Origin: Cardiocondyla obscurior
Lineage: Eukaryota; Arthropoda; Insecta; Hymenoptera; Formicidae
Length of the DNA: 64,000 nt
Direction: 5' to 3'
Assembly (NCBI RefSeq): GCF_019399895.1
Contig: NC_091864.1
Span: forward strand, 10,828,001 to 10,892,000
Below, one piece after another: positions 12,698-23,630 of the stretch. Both the position numbers and the translations under genes were made by a program. The notes under the pieces are model-generated. The model was not told the DNA's origin. It was given only the letters and a program-made list of their open reading frames with translations, and searched no databases. Position 1 is the first letter of the stretch. Each line of letters starts with the position of its first letter.

Positions 12698-12915
12698 TCC
12701 TGTACACGGCAATCACAACGCCGAGAGTGCAATATCATCAAAAAGGAGCCGTTATTTTCGGTGTCGTCAATAAGGTATAAACCGGAGATTACGTGTTATG
12801 TACGGTTTGTGTTTCAGATCAAGAATAGACCTTTTGTGTTTTATATGGCATATCTACAATGAGAAAGAGATACGGCATACTTTTTCCTGTGGTATTAAAT
12901 ATCTATATTTAAAAT

Positions 12916-12921
12916 AATAAA
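12916..12921 (+). terminator. candidate polyadenylation signal of NOC4L
   Basis: AATAAA about 220 bases past the NOC4L stop codon. Confidence 0.5.
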
Positions 12922-13050
12922 ATTAATTTGTCCGTAATTAATTTGTCGCGATACAATCAAGAAAAACCTGTATATTTACTTTTGATTATTTACATATCAA
13001 TTGTGTGTAAATTTGCTTGAATGCAAGTACACGACGTTAACTTGCATTAT

Positions 13051-13560
13051 TTAACTCTTTCGCTGCTTATAACTTTCTTTGTTACCATTTTATGTGCAAG
13101 TTCCTTCAAACTTGCATAAATAAAATAAGAATTTATATAATATTAACATATTATGTGTCATGTGTAGCAAAGTGCAAAAAAACACGATAGTCTGTGATGT
13201 GAATTTAATTAACATTTCTTTTTTATGTAAAAACATTTAATTAATTATATATCAATAATTTTTTTAAAAATATGATTATTTGCATTTATTTTTATTGTTC
13301 ATAAAATAATTATAATTTGAACACAAATGACATTTTTGTTTTATATTATCTTTTGCATTACTACATTTACATATAATTATAAGTACTTGTTTCAACAATT
13401 ATTTATGAGTAAAAAAACAAATTTGTTCACATAAAAAATGAACATTAAATTGAAATGAATATAATTCATTTATTTGCCATATATGCAAGTAGAATATATA
13501 TATATAGTTATATATTAATTTTACTTCTTTGAAGATAAATTCTTAGTGCAGCGAAAGAGT
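13051..13560. mobile_element. possible non-autonomous element with 13-bp terminal inverted repeats
   Basis: ACTCTTTCGCTGC at 13054-13066 recurs as its perfect reverse complement at 13548-13560. The 510 bases between are AT-rich and non-coding. The left repeat overlaps a TTAA (13051-13054), the target used by piggyBac-type elements. The right side has TCAG instead of TTAA, so any target duplication is decayed. No transposase is present. The call rests only on the inverted repeat and could be chance. Confidence 0.3.
13469..13474 (-). terminator. candidate polyadenylation signal of Mps1
   Basis: Plus-strand TTTATT gives AATAAA on the minus strand, about 525 bases beyond the predicted Mps1 stop. 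It lies inside the possible inverted-repeat element. Confidence 0.35.
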
Positions 13561-13998
13561 CAGTTCTGCCTGAGGTTGCAAACAAATAGACAATCATTTA
13601 ATTTGTATAATTTGCAAAATCCAGCAGCTCTACCAATTATCGAATACAACGTTCTCGAATAGTGATTTTTTTTTTGTATGCGTGTATAACGAAATAATAA
13701 ACTGAGATATTTTAATTTAACAGATAATTCTAATTTACTTTTACGATGTGACGCTATTAATATAAAGTTTGGTATTTACAACACATTAAAAAAATTTTAC
13801 CTGACATTTCTAACTTCTTCACCACAATTTTCAAAAGCGACATGTTGTCTGGGATATTCTGTATATATGTATATTATTTTAATTTTTAACTTCCTTTGAT
13901 ATATCATTTCTTTGTATATTTGCACATTATTGCATATTCTCTTAAATGTATATACAAATGCTTTTATGTACATTAATCGATAAGTTATTATTATATCA

Positions 13999-16900
13999 TT
14001 ATGTATAATGTCGCTTTGTGTCCAATACCTGAAAAAAAAACCGTAATAAAACAGGTTATTGCTTTTGATTTAATTAAATTGTTAATTCAGTTGCAATATA
14101 TAATTGACAATTTCCATAATCAGTGTAATACAATGTCTTGCTATAGAATTAACAAAAATTATACTTTTTATTCATAAAAAAATATTTATAACTTTTAAAA
14201 AACTTAAATATTAAAACCATTAAAAAATTAAAACTGCAAAGTATTTAATTAATTTGATTTGTCATTAATGCATCTTGAGTTTATATTAGAGATTGTTTTT
14301 TACATTAGAAAGATCTTTTCTCAAAATACACTTTTTATATTTTTATAATAATATAATAAGCTCTTACTTGAATTAGTAATCGCCACTCGTCTTCCGTCAA
14401 AGCACACTTTACTTTTACAAGGATATTCGCTGGAATTGTTAAAGACGCTGGGGTCATTGCAGTATTCGGAACGGTAGGCACATATTCCACCTGTAGCAAT
14501 TGTGTCGTTGTGGGTCTTGCTGAAGGTTGGTGCTGAAGACACTTCTGCATCACGTCAAGTAGAATCGGAGGTGTACGGTTGCAGCTTTGAAAATCCCTGC
14601 TGGCCGCCGTGGTCGGGAACGAAATATTCCATGGATTCTTTGGATTAGTAATAGCGTTGATCTTTGCCCACTGAGAACGTATGTGTTGGAAAGGCGTATA
14701 TCCATACACCATACTGTATAAAATACATCCTAGTGACCACACGTCTGACTTAAAACTTATCTGCCAGAAAAAAAATTATACAAATAAGTTTCTAATTAAC
14801 TTTAAGATATTCTTCTGTAACTAGTAGTTTCTTCGACATGTGTTTTCTCGAATAATTGTAAAACACGATATCTAGTTTAAAGGATTATTATTTCCTTACT
14901 TTATATTTAACATTGTGTGTAGGCGAATTTACATTTCCGCCAATGTCCATTAAAGCTTCCGGGCTAATATAATTTAATGTTCCAATCGGATTATTTTTTA
15001 CAACAGACGTCATGTCAGAATTTACGCTGGAAGCGATTCCGAAATCTATTAATTTAAGTCGACCTCGTACTAGTAGAAAATTCGCTGGCTTCAAGTCTGA
15101 ATGTATAACTCCTAAATATATAGATATATTTTAATGCAGAATAAAACAGAATGATTGCACGTATGCAATTAGATGTTATTTTTACCATTATCATGTATGT
15201 GTTTTACAGCTGTAAGCATTTCAGTCCAATAATACAGAATCATTGTGAGAGAAATCTTAGACATGGATCTCAAAAGTCGACTAAGATCAGTATCGCCCAT
15301 TTCCATCACTACATAAACCATATAATTTTTAATTTCACTGAAACAATCACGTTCAAAATTTATAAAAATTTGTTAAAGGCAAACGTTTCATTAATATTTA
15401 TTAAACATCACTGAGCCCTCTAAGATGGCAGAGCTTTATTACTTTCAAACATTTGTAATATTGTAATATATACTCACTAATCGAACATTTTAACAACACA
15501 GGGTGCTTGTAACTTATGCAACATAGAAATTTCATCCAAGCAGCCCTGAGCTGCATCTTTATCCATCTTGCTTAGATCAACGCATTTGATAGCGCGTAAT
15601 TCACCGCACGATATATCCTGCACTCGTAAAACCTCGCCACTCATTCCACGGCCGAGGGAACCAAAAATTAAATATTCTTTGTTCTTCACGATTATTGTTT
15701 TCATTTTTTGCTGTGGCGGAACACTCGATACCGCCGGTACAGTAAACGACTGTACGTTTACGTTTGCCATGTTATCTACAATCTGCTGCATCTCCTTACA
15801 TTGCTTTTCATGACTTGAATAATGCGAATTTTTACCGTCTGATTTTAAATCTGAATATAATACAAACTTAATAGATTGCAAAATATGATTATATAATAAT
15901 TAACGTTTAATCAAGCATAATTCAATACGACATAATACTTACCACTATCGTAATGTATTTCAGTCTGTATTAATTTCTTATCTGATAGTCCAATTGTCTT
16001 TTTATTTCTATCTTCCTCTAATTGTGGCTCAGACGCAATGCTTTTTGCCTCGATACATGTGGACATCAGAAGCGGCTTTGATTCCGAAGGTTGAGCCAAA
16101 GAATTACTGTGCGTTAATACAGCATCTGCTAAAGGTTGTCTAATGTTTTTAACGTCCATTCCAAAATACCTAATAAAATTCAAAATTAATATTCTTTGCA
16201 ATTTAAATTTATATAAAAAAATTTTTTATTTTAAATGCAACAAATAAATTTACAACAATATTTATGATTTAAAAGTTTTGTTTAAAAAAATGTCATTTAT
16301 ATTTAAAGCATTACTTTGAATTAAAATATTACAGAATAGTGTTAATAATACCTTAAAGAATCTGGTTTTTCCAGAATAGGTGTACGAAATGCATTCTTAG
16401 ACATTTGCATGTGATCCCTTCCAACAAAATTCTTACCTTCCATCGGAGTATGTCTCATTAAATGATTGCAATTAGAAAATATCGTGGCAGGAGTTTGAAT
16501 TTGCTTTTTATTCAAATCGTCGGGCAGTTTGTTCTGTGGAGTTTGAATTTGCTTTTTATTCAAATCGTCGGGCAGTTTGTTCTGTGGAGTTTGAAACAGT
16601 TGTTTGTGCGACGTGCTTGAATTCGGATGTACATTAACTTGCACGTGTTTTAATGGAGTTTCCAAGACTAAATGATTATTTACAGTTGATTTGCTCATTT
16701 CGTTCAATAAAGGTGTGCTAAATGCCATATGCGCCATACTTTTCACAGGTGTATACCTTTCACTTCCATCACACTTCGCAGGATTCGTTTGTAAATTATA
16801 CTTTGCAGAATATAAATTTTCAGACGTCTGAAACGGACCCGTAATGGTCTCCGACAAAGTGCTTGGAATCTTTTGAGATTCCTCATTGCAATCCTTTTTA

Positions 16901-17562
16901 GTCTGCTCGCTAAAGCTATATGTGCCTTTATAGTGTTGGTCATCTTTGCTTAAATTCAATTCACTATTCCTCAACATCCTATTTTCCACTGCTGCACTGT
17001 GTACAGACCCCTCATCTTTTCTATTTAATATATCTGACATGTAAGCATTTTCGTGATGCATCTGACTATTGTTTACTGGTTGCAAATTCTTACTAGTATC
17101 AAGTTTAGTATTGGATTCTCCTTTGTAAATTGAAAGCGATGGTGGAGGTAACGTCGTGCTTATTGAGCAGTCATGATTCTTCGAACCAATAATTGCACTG
17201 TGATATTCCTGTGTTTTTTCCTCTTGTTTGGAGTTATAAATTTCTCGTTTTACGACTCCATCCGTTGATTCAACCGATAAAGATTTAACGTTCAACTCAA
17301 CTACTGGCGTTTCCTGTAAAATATTATCATCAGAATTGTTTTGCAGTAAAGACTTATCAAAATCTGACTCTTCTTCAGATTGATGAAGTTTCTCTTCACT
17401 CTTATCATCATCATCATCATCATCGTCGTCGCTTTCATATAAATCTAAAAGTGCCTTGAGACGCACTGGCTGAGACTTTGGGAGCGTAATATTCTGTGTT
17501 GGCAATTTGCCAGAACTTATATTACCAAAACTGACTTTGTCACTTGTTGTAAAATCTGACAT
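13999..17562 (-). CDS. Mps1: dual-specificity spindle-checkpoint kinase TTK / Mps1
   Basis: Seven coding exons on the minus strand: 17562-16352, 16169-15943, 15850-15478, 15337-15186, 15111-14900, 14760-14368 and 14028-13999. Phases match, giving 865 aa (human TTK 857). The kinase domain starts near residue 539: glycine loop GRGMSGEV (546-553), catalytic Lys568 in AIK, Glu586, HSDLKPANF (658-666), IDFGIA (676-681), SPE (704-706) and DVWSLGCILY. HSDLKPAN with TSVV and GTLNY in the activation segment is specific to Mps1. The 535-residue N-terminal part is disordered, with an acidic nine-Asp run and many Thr-Pro sites. The last exon (nine codons) is the least certain. Family knowledge: Mps1 acts at kinetochores to start checkpoint signalling. 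Confidence 0.95.
16493..16588 (-). repeat. two identical 48-bp in-frame repeats in Mps1
   Basis: A 48-base unit is present twice head to tail with no difference seen, and a third copy begins at 16589 before diverging. It encodes 16 residues (IQTPQNKLPDDLNKKQ) in the disordered N-terminal part, so frame is preserved. Confidence 0.93.
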
Positions 17563-17618
17563 TATCAATCTGATTTCTTAGACAATGTTCCTTGATCTGC
17601 AAACAAAATATGGTATTT

Positions 17619-18195
17619 AAACATAAATGCATTATCAAATTGATTATTACATAAAATTATTATATACTTATTACTATAAAATAAAATAGTTTTAGTAAAC
17701 AATTAAATAAAAAAAAAAAAATATTAAACATATAAACATAAATGCATTATCAAATTGATTATTACATAAAATTATTATATACCTATTACTATAAAATAAA
17801 ATAGTTTTAGTAAACAATTAAATAAAAAAAAAAAAAATTAAACATATAAACATAAATGCATTATCAAATTGATTATTACATAAAATTATTATATACCTAT
17901 TACTATAAAATAAAATATTTTTAGTAAACAATAAAAAAAAAAAAAAATTATTAAACATATAAACATAAATGCATTATCAAATTAATTATTATATAAAATT
18001 ATTATATACCTATTACTATAAAATAAAATATTTTTAGTAAACAATTAAATAAGAATAAAAAAAAAATATTAAACATATAAACATAAATGCATTATCAAAT
18101 TGATTATTACATAAACTTATTATATACTTATTACTATAAAATAAAATATTTGTAGTAAACAATTAAATAAGAATAAAAAAAAATTATTAAACATA
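17619..18195. repeat. tandem array of five units of about 115 bp upstream of Mps1
   Basis: The marker ACATAAATGCATTATC recurs at about 17620, 17737, 17850, 17963 and 18081, a spacing of 113-118 bases. Units are AT-rich, nearly identical and differ mainly in an A-run of variable length and a few substitutions. An acceptor at 17598-17597 lies between the array and the Mps1 ATG, so the array falls in a probable 5' UTR intron. Confidence 0.92.
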
Positions 18196-18479
18196 TAAAA
18201 TTATTAATATTATGCAAAAATAAATAACATATATATATATCATAAACTTTGTATAAGATCTATAGGCACCATTAAACAATTTTATTATACTTTTTAAGAC
18301 AGAACCTTTTTTTCCCAACACTTAGAAATTTTATAAAACAAATTACACACGTTATCATTTATAATTAATAAACACAATTATTTCAAAAGTAGCCTAAATA
18401 CAAACATACATTTTTCTTCCTTTTCCCTTTATCCCTTTGTTTGCAGGACAAATTTCCCAATAGATCATGAGTCTTCCCG

Positions 18480-18950
18480 TAGTAAACAATTACCGAGACG
18501 TTTGCTGTGTCTCACATGTATCCAGCGTTCTCCTGGCACGTCTTTAGAAGCGAAGACTGTCAGCAGTCGGTCGATCTCGCGAGTCCAGCGAACAAAGAAA
18601 GCACCTGTCAAGCGAAATAGCCTCCGTAGACGGATCCAAATCGCCAATCGATAGATCCAAGATGCACACGCATCGCGTCTCCACCAAGGCGCTCCACGCG
18701 AGCGGCTTATTTACGCCCGCACGACACCTCCGTATACTTGAGCATCACACGACATCATCATTTTACAGTCACGCTTACGAAACTTGAATGTCCTGATGCT
18801 ACCGGTTAACGTTCCTCATCACAGGCGCGTTTGAATTTGCAAGCGCACCACCCATTGGTCGACGGCTTTAAAGACATTTTCCGTCATGGCGTTAGGCGTA
18901 AACCGGAGCACTTCAAGAACACCGATTGGGCGGAATATTCAAATCCAAAA
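18480..18950 (-). promoter_or_regulatory. probable promoter and leader exon of Mps1
   Basis: CpG-rich island upstream of the repeat array. A possible leader-exon donor (GTCTCG/GTAATT) ends an exon at 18494 on the minus strand. CCAAT boxes on the minus strand lie at 18854-18858 and 18925-18929. TTTGAA/TTCAAA motifs at 18830-18835 and 18938-18943 resemble the cell-cycle CHR element. The spacing is not the canonical one, so the regulatory reading is tentative. Confidence 0.4.
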
Positions 18951-20602
18951 ATAATTATCTTGTGTTACTTGTATACTTGCAAAGTTTGAGCCATAATTGC
19001 ACACTGCAATATTAACATATTATTTAATTTTAATTATATGTCGGTATATAAATATGTATCGTAGTGCCGTAATTTTTATAATGCGTAATGTATTTATATA
19101 AATATATTATTTAGATCTCTCTATTAAATTATACACGTTAGGTGAAATAAGAATTTACTGTTTTCTTTCTCTTTTTTTCCTAATAAAGCAATTAACGGAG
19201 TAAATTAAAATTATTTATTGAATTATTCGAACGTTTCTTAGTAAGTTAGAGATTAATAAGTATCATTTTTTACAGACTTAATGTATAGCAAATTTATTTA
19301 TTTTTTTTTTATTTTAAACTTCAACATAACATATTTTCATTGTGGAAGTTCGATTGATTCGCTTAATAGTTGATGTCTAGGGAATTTTTGAATTTATATG
19401 CGCGACTTGTACTCTTCCTACCACAATGTACTAAAAATAATTTTGAAATTTACATTCAAACTTCAAACTCAAATTAAATTAATTAATATAAAACCGTAGA
19501 TAATAAAACTTAAGCGAATCGATCGATCGACAGCTAAGACGCTATTAATATTATAAAAATTAACGTGTTTATAAGAGACATAAATTGCAGGCAAAATATA
19601 CCGATAAAATAAATTGTTTACATAAATATGATAAGTGGTAATAAAACTTAATTAGTATATATGAACTTATACGAGCCGAACTTTCAATCAAATTTGTCTA
19701 AAAGAAAAAAAAAGCACGTAAAGAAGTCATATTTTAATTTTTAAGGTAGAAATACAATACAACAGTTTTCTTCAATATTAATTGATTGAAAGATATGAAA
19801 TCTATTCGGCTAGAAATAACTTCGACATCTCACAAATTAATTGTACTAAATACAAAATAAAGATAATGCTATCAGTAGCTTTGCTGCTGCATGTTAAAAA
19901 TCGTACACAAAATTTTATCTTCTGACCGTGGAATTGTCATCTTCCATCAAAGTGTTCATAAAAATGTATTGGGAACTGTGATAGAAACCGAAATGGTTGT
20001 CTTAGTCCTTTTTTTTCGCAATGAAAAAAGTACATCCTCGTTTCCAAATTCTATAATATAATCTTCCATCTCCGAAACATTGTCTCGCGCTTGAGTCAAT
20101 AACACAGTTTTTGTCCAAAAAAAAATTATACCCCGTTATCTATAATGAAGTTATTACACTAATGAGTCGTTTCTGTCACAGTTCGCGCACAAATTACTCG
20201 GCGATTAAATTAAGTTACGCTTAACAGCTATTTCTCCTTTATACATTATACCGCGTCTTGAAAAGAACCAATGTGAACCCCGGTACTCTATTCGCTTCTT
20301 CGATTTTCTCAGGAAGTCCGCTCCTGTATATGTTTAGGAACTACTTGGCAGCAAATATGATGACACAAGCGATTCGTACAAGACGGGTACGTTCTATTTA
20401 TAATCATCATCTCTTTTCTTATTTACGATCTAGTTAATTATTCTAAGCGTGTTTCTCTCCTCCTTCGTTCTATCTTTTAATGAATAATGCTCAAAATTTC
20501 TATGCAAACATATTAATTCTTCACGAAAATGACTGTTGCTACAATTTAAATTAATGACAATGATTCACACAACGAAACGCTCGCCTTCCTCCACCCCCTA
20601 CG

Positions 20603-20624
20603 TCTCTCTCTCTCTCTCTCTCTC
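20603..20624. repeat. (TC)n microsatellite
   Basis: About 11 uninterrupted TC units within a longer pyrimidine-rich stretch (20580-20670). Confidence 0.9.
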
Positions 20625-20796
20625 TTTTCCCCTCCCCTTTTCTCTTTTCCTCTTTTTTCTTTTCTCTTCGCACAATGTCAGAAACGAATTCAAGAGTGTC
20701 GGGACAATGAACGAATCGAAAGAGTTCGCTGATGAGCAGCAAGAGACCGTGTTCTTGCGCGGCAACGTATTGAGGAAACAGAGATATAAAAAATAT

Positions 20797-20802
20797 TTTA
20801 TT
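20797..20802 (-). terminator. candidate polyadenylation signal of CK2 beta
   Basis: AATAAA on the minus strand about 75 bases after the stop codon. Longer 3' UTRs are possible. Confidence 0.4.
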
Positions 20803-20875
20803 TAAATCTTTAAGGACGAAATTAGGAATTTGCGAGTAATGAAAGGAAGTATTCTAGGCTACTCCGAAAATAATT

Positions 20876-22335
20876 TTAACGCTTTCCGTTATTATAATTG
20901 AGAGCCCGTAACGGTGCTTTGAACGTGGACGCAGATTGTTGCTGGATCTGATATGCTACAGGATGAATTTTAAAGCCATATAATCTGCAAAACAGAAATT
21001 ATCCGTAAATTTTCAAACTTTACGTTCTGTATGTACCAAAACATAAGTTTCAAATATTAATAATAAGATATTTTGTTTCACTTTACATTTAATATTAAAT
21101 AAATATTTGTTTAATTTATATTGGATCGTTGTATATAATATAATCAATTAATTAGTATCAAAAAAGTTTTTATAAATGTTAACTTGTCTATAATTTTTAT
21201 GTGAATAATAAATTTTAATTTAATACTTTTAGAATTTCTATAATCAAAAACAGAACATTAAACCCTTTTAGCATTTCATTATTGTGTTATTCTATTGTTT
21301 TATTAAAAAAGTAAAACTTACCTAGGTACAAATTGATTTGCCGCACGTTTGGGTCTATATTCGGGATGAACCATGAACAACATGTGTGGAAATCCCGTTC
21401 CGAAATATGCTCCGTCAGTGTGATGATGTCTCGAACTCTTCGGTGTGTAAACGTCCATGCACTTAGGACAATAGCTCTTAACCATTGCCTCACCAGGAAC
21501 ATCGCTAAGTCCCAGTGGCAACATCGGTTGGGATTCACAATATACACGCGGGCAATGACCAAAATCGCCCGCTTGATATTTTTCGATCATCTGAGCGATG
21601 CCACGATTGGTAAGTATGTAGCGTGCATGGATAAGACCATAGAGCATCTCTGCAGCTTGCTCAATCAAATCTGACTGATTCGGATTATCGTCCAGATCAT
21701 CATCTAAAAAATTAAAGTTGAACAAGTGTGAAAAACATTGTCATGTATCACTTGTTTTTTTATTTTAATTTATTTAATACTTAAACACTCAAAAATAATT
21801 AATAATTTAATTCAACAACTTACCAGGCTCAAGATCTAGAATCATATCTAATGCCTGACGATAATGTGGCACTTGCTCATTCAATCCTGTCAAATTGAAC
21901 TTATCCTGAATGTAATCTTCGTCCACCTAAGCACAGATGATTTAAATAAATAAATAGTAAATATATCTTACTAAATTTTTAAATAAGAACATCTATATCT
22001 GAAAAAGAAATCTTTTATATTAAGTGTGTAATGCAGTAGAGTTATTTATTCTAATTTCACATTCATATCCTATAGTGTTCAACTAAGAACTGACTTGAAA
22101 TATGTTAATCCTACATGTGACTCATCTCGACCATTTTTCTTTACTATCAACCAAGACACAACTTGTCCATTCACTGGCCGTTTAGATAAGCCGCAACTAA
22201 AATCATCTTTTGATGCGGCCCGGGCGCGCGATGGTGCCGGAAGTCGCGCCCACGATCACTTACCTCGCAAAAGAACTCGTTTCCGCGTAAGCCGCAGAAC
22301 CACGAAATCCAGGACACCTCCTCGGAGCTGCTCAT
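20876..22335 (-). CDS. CkIIbeta: casein kinase II regulatory subunit beta
   Basis: Four coding exons on the minus strand: 22335-22264, 21926-21824, 21703-21322 and 20984-20876, giving 221 aa. The start MSSSEEVSWISWFCGLRGNE is the invariant family N-terminus. The acidic loop DLEPDDDLDDNP follows. The zinc finger is intact with Cys109, 114, 137 and 140 (CPRVYC and YCPKC), in the same numbering as human CK2 beta. HHHTDGAYFGTGFPH and the alpha-binding segment NQFVPRLYGFKIHP are also present. The last ten residues differ from vertebrates, as in other insects. Family knowledge: a dimer of beta holds two catalytic subunits together and selects substrates. The gene is head to head with eIF2B delta. 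Confidence 0.97.
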
Positions 22336-23630
22336 TTTCCTGCGGCAGAAGAAACCGTGGGGAAAATCCCGTTATTAGGCGCTCTAGGCCGAAGTGGCGG
22401 ATGACGAAGAGAGAGGCAGCGAGGGCCGACGAAGAGGTTACACGTGCAAGGGTCACGTTTTCTTGGTGGGCGAAGTCTCAACGGCGACAGTAACGACGGC
22501 GGGCGATCGCCGCTGCCTGCATCACGCGGATTTGGTTGGAACGACGACGTGAACGCGAACTTCGACGGGAGACACGGTGCGGGAACGACGGACGGATCAG
22601 GGAACGGGGGGTGAGGGCAAGAGGGGGGCGCGCGACGGGGCTCGTTTTACTAGGCAAGATGCCCGACAAGTTACGGCCCGTCCGGCGGGTTCACACCTAC
22701 GTTTCCGTGGTCATTGCCGCTTCGTCAGCTGTTTTTCGTGCACAGTGCGCGGTCCGACGCGGCCAGGAAGCGCATTACTCGTGCAAATAGCCAACGCGAA
22801 ACACAGCTACCCGACGGAAAACCAAAAATAAACAGCCCTCGCGGCTTACCTTTTGGTGCTTTGATTAGCCACGCTTGCTCAACCGAACGGAGTATAGCTG
22901 GCGCTGCCGGTGCGCGCGCACCGCCTCCGCCATCTCCCGGCTCTTCACCGCGAAGCGGGTCAAGGCTCCGTTCACATCGCCCATGCCTGGAAATGGAGCG
23001 CGCCTTCTGACGTTAAATCTACGATTGACCTCGGCCAATCGTAACGAAGGGGGCTTAATATTTTGTACGGCTGAAAATTACAAAATATCTGTATTTGCAA
23101 TGTTTAATCTTAAAAATTGCGTGTGTATTATGTATGATTAAATACAACTGACAATAATAAAATAATAAATATATATGACGTATCGATTGGTACACTCGAC
23201 CAGCTAGTCGAGTCTAGATATCGATGGTCCTCACATATGGCGAGAGATGTCTAAACACATGTGTCATAATTAAAAATTCACGATTTGTAACATTTAATTC
23301 AGTAAGAGAAGCGTTTACAAAAACTTTTTTCTGCGCATTAATTTATTAAATTACGTGGTAAGATATAATTTCGCTGCTTCTAAAAGAGCTGGTTCTCGTT
23401 GCTAAGGCATTTCACTGTAGTCTGATGCAACAACACATTGCACAACCAAGATTGAACTTCACAAGCAGAGATAATTCAATAACAGATTTATTTATGCTTA
23501 TTAATGGATAGTGTTCCGGTAGGTCTCTGACACATGCTTATTATTATTTGATAACAGAGACAAAATTGTCACAAAAAAAAGGGAGAATTTACTACTGTTT
23601 GATTGTTGGTTTTAGCTTAGACAGACAAAC
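22336..23630. promoter_or_regulatory. divergent intergenic region of CK2 beta and eIF2B delta
   Basis: 22336-23010 is strongly CpG-rich and probably carries the CK2 beta leader and promoter; several open frames in it are compositional. From 23050 it is AT-rich. A symmetrical cluster of TATCGAT and ACTCGAC sites lies at 23181-23225. A possible leader-exon donor (CCG/GTAGGT near 23519) and an acceptor (TTTTAG near 23613) suggest a short 5' UTR intron for eIF2B delta. Confidence 0.5.

Larger units (their letters stand above)
12698..13998. other. convergent 3' flanks of NOC4L and Mps1
   Basis: Very AT-rich spacer between two convergent genes. It contains the NOC4L 3' UTR, a candidate inverted-repeat element (13051-13560) and the presumed Mps1 3' UTR. 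No coding content was seen. Confidence 0.65.
18951..20875. other. AT-rich spacer and CK2 beta 3' flank
   Basis: No convincing coding sequence. The part next to 20875 is the 3' flank of casein kinase 2 beta; a longer 3' UTR reaching towards 19.9 kb is possible. It holds a CT microsatellite (20603-20624) and AT-rich sequence of no recognised function. Confidence 0.55.
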
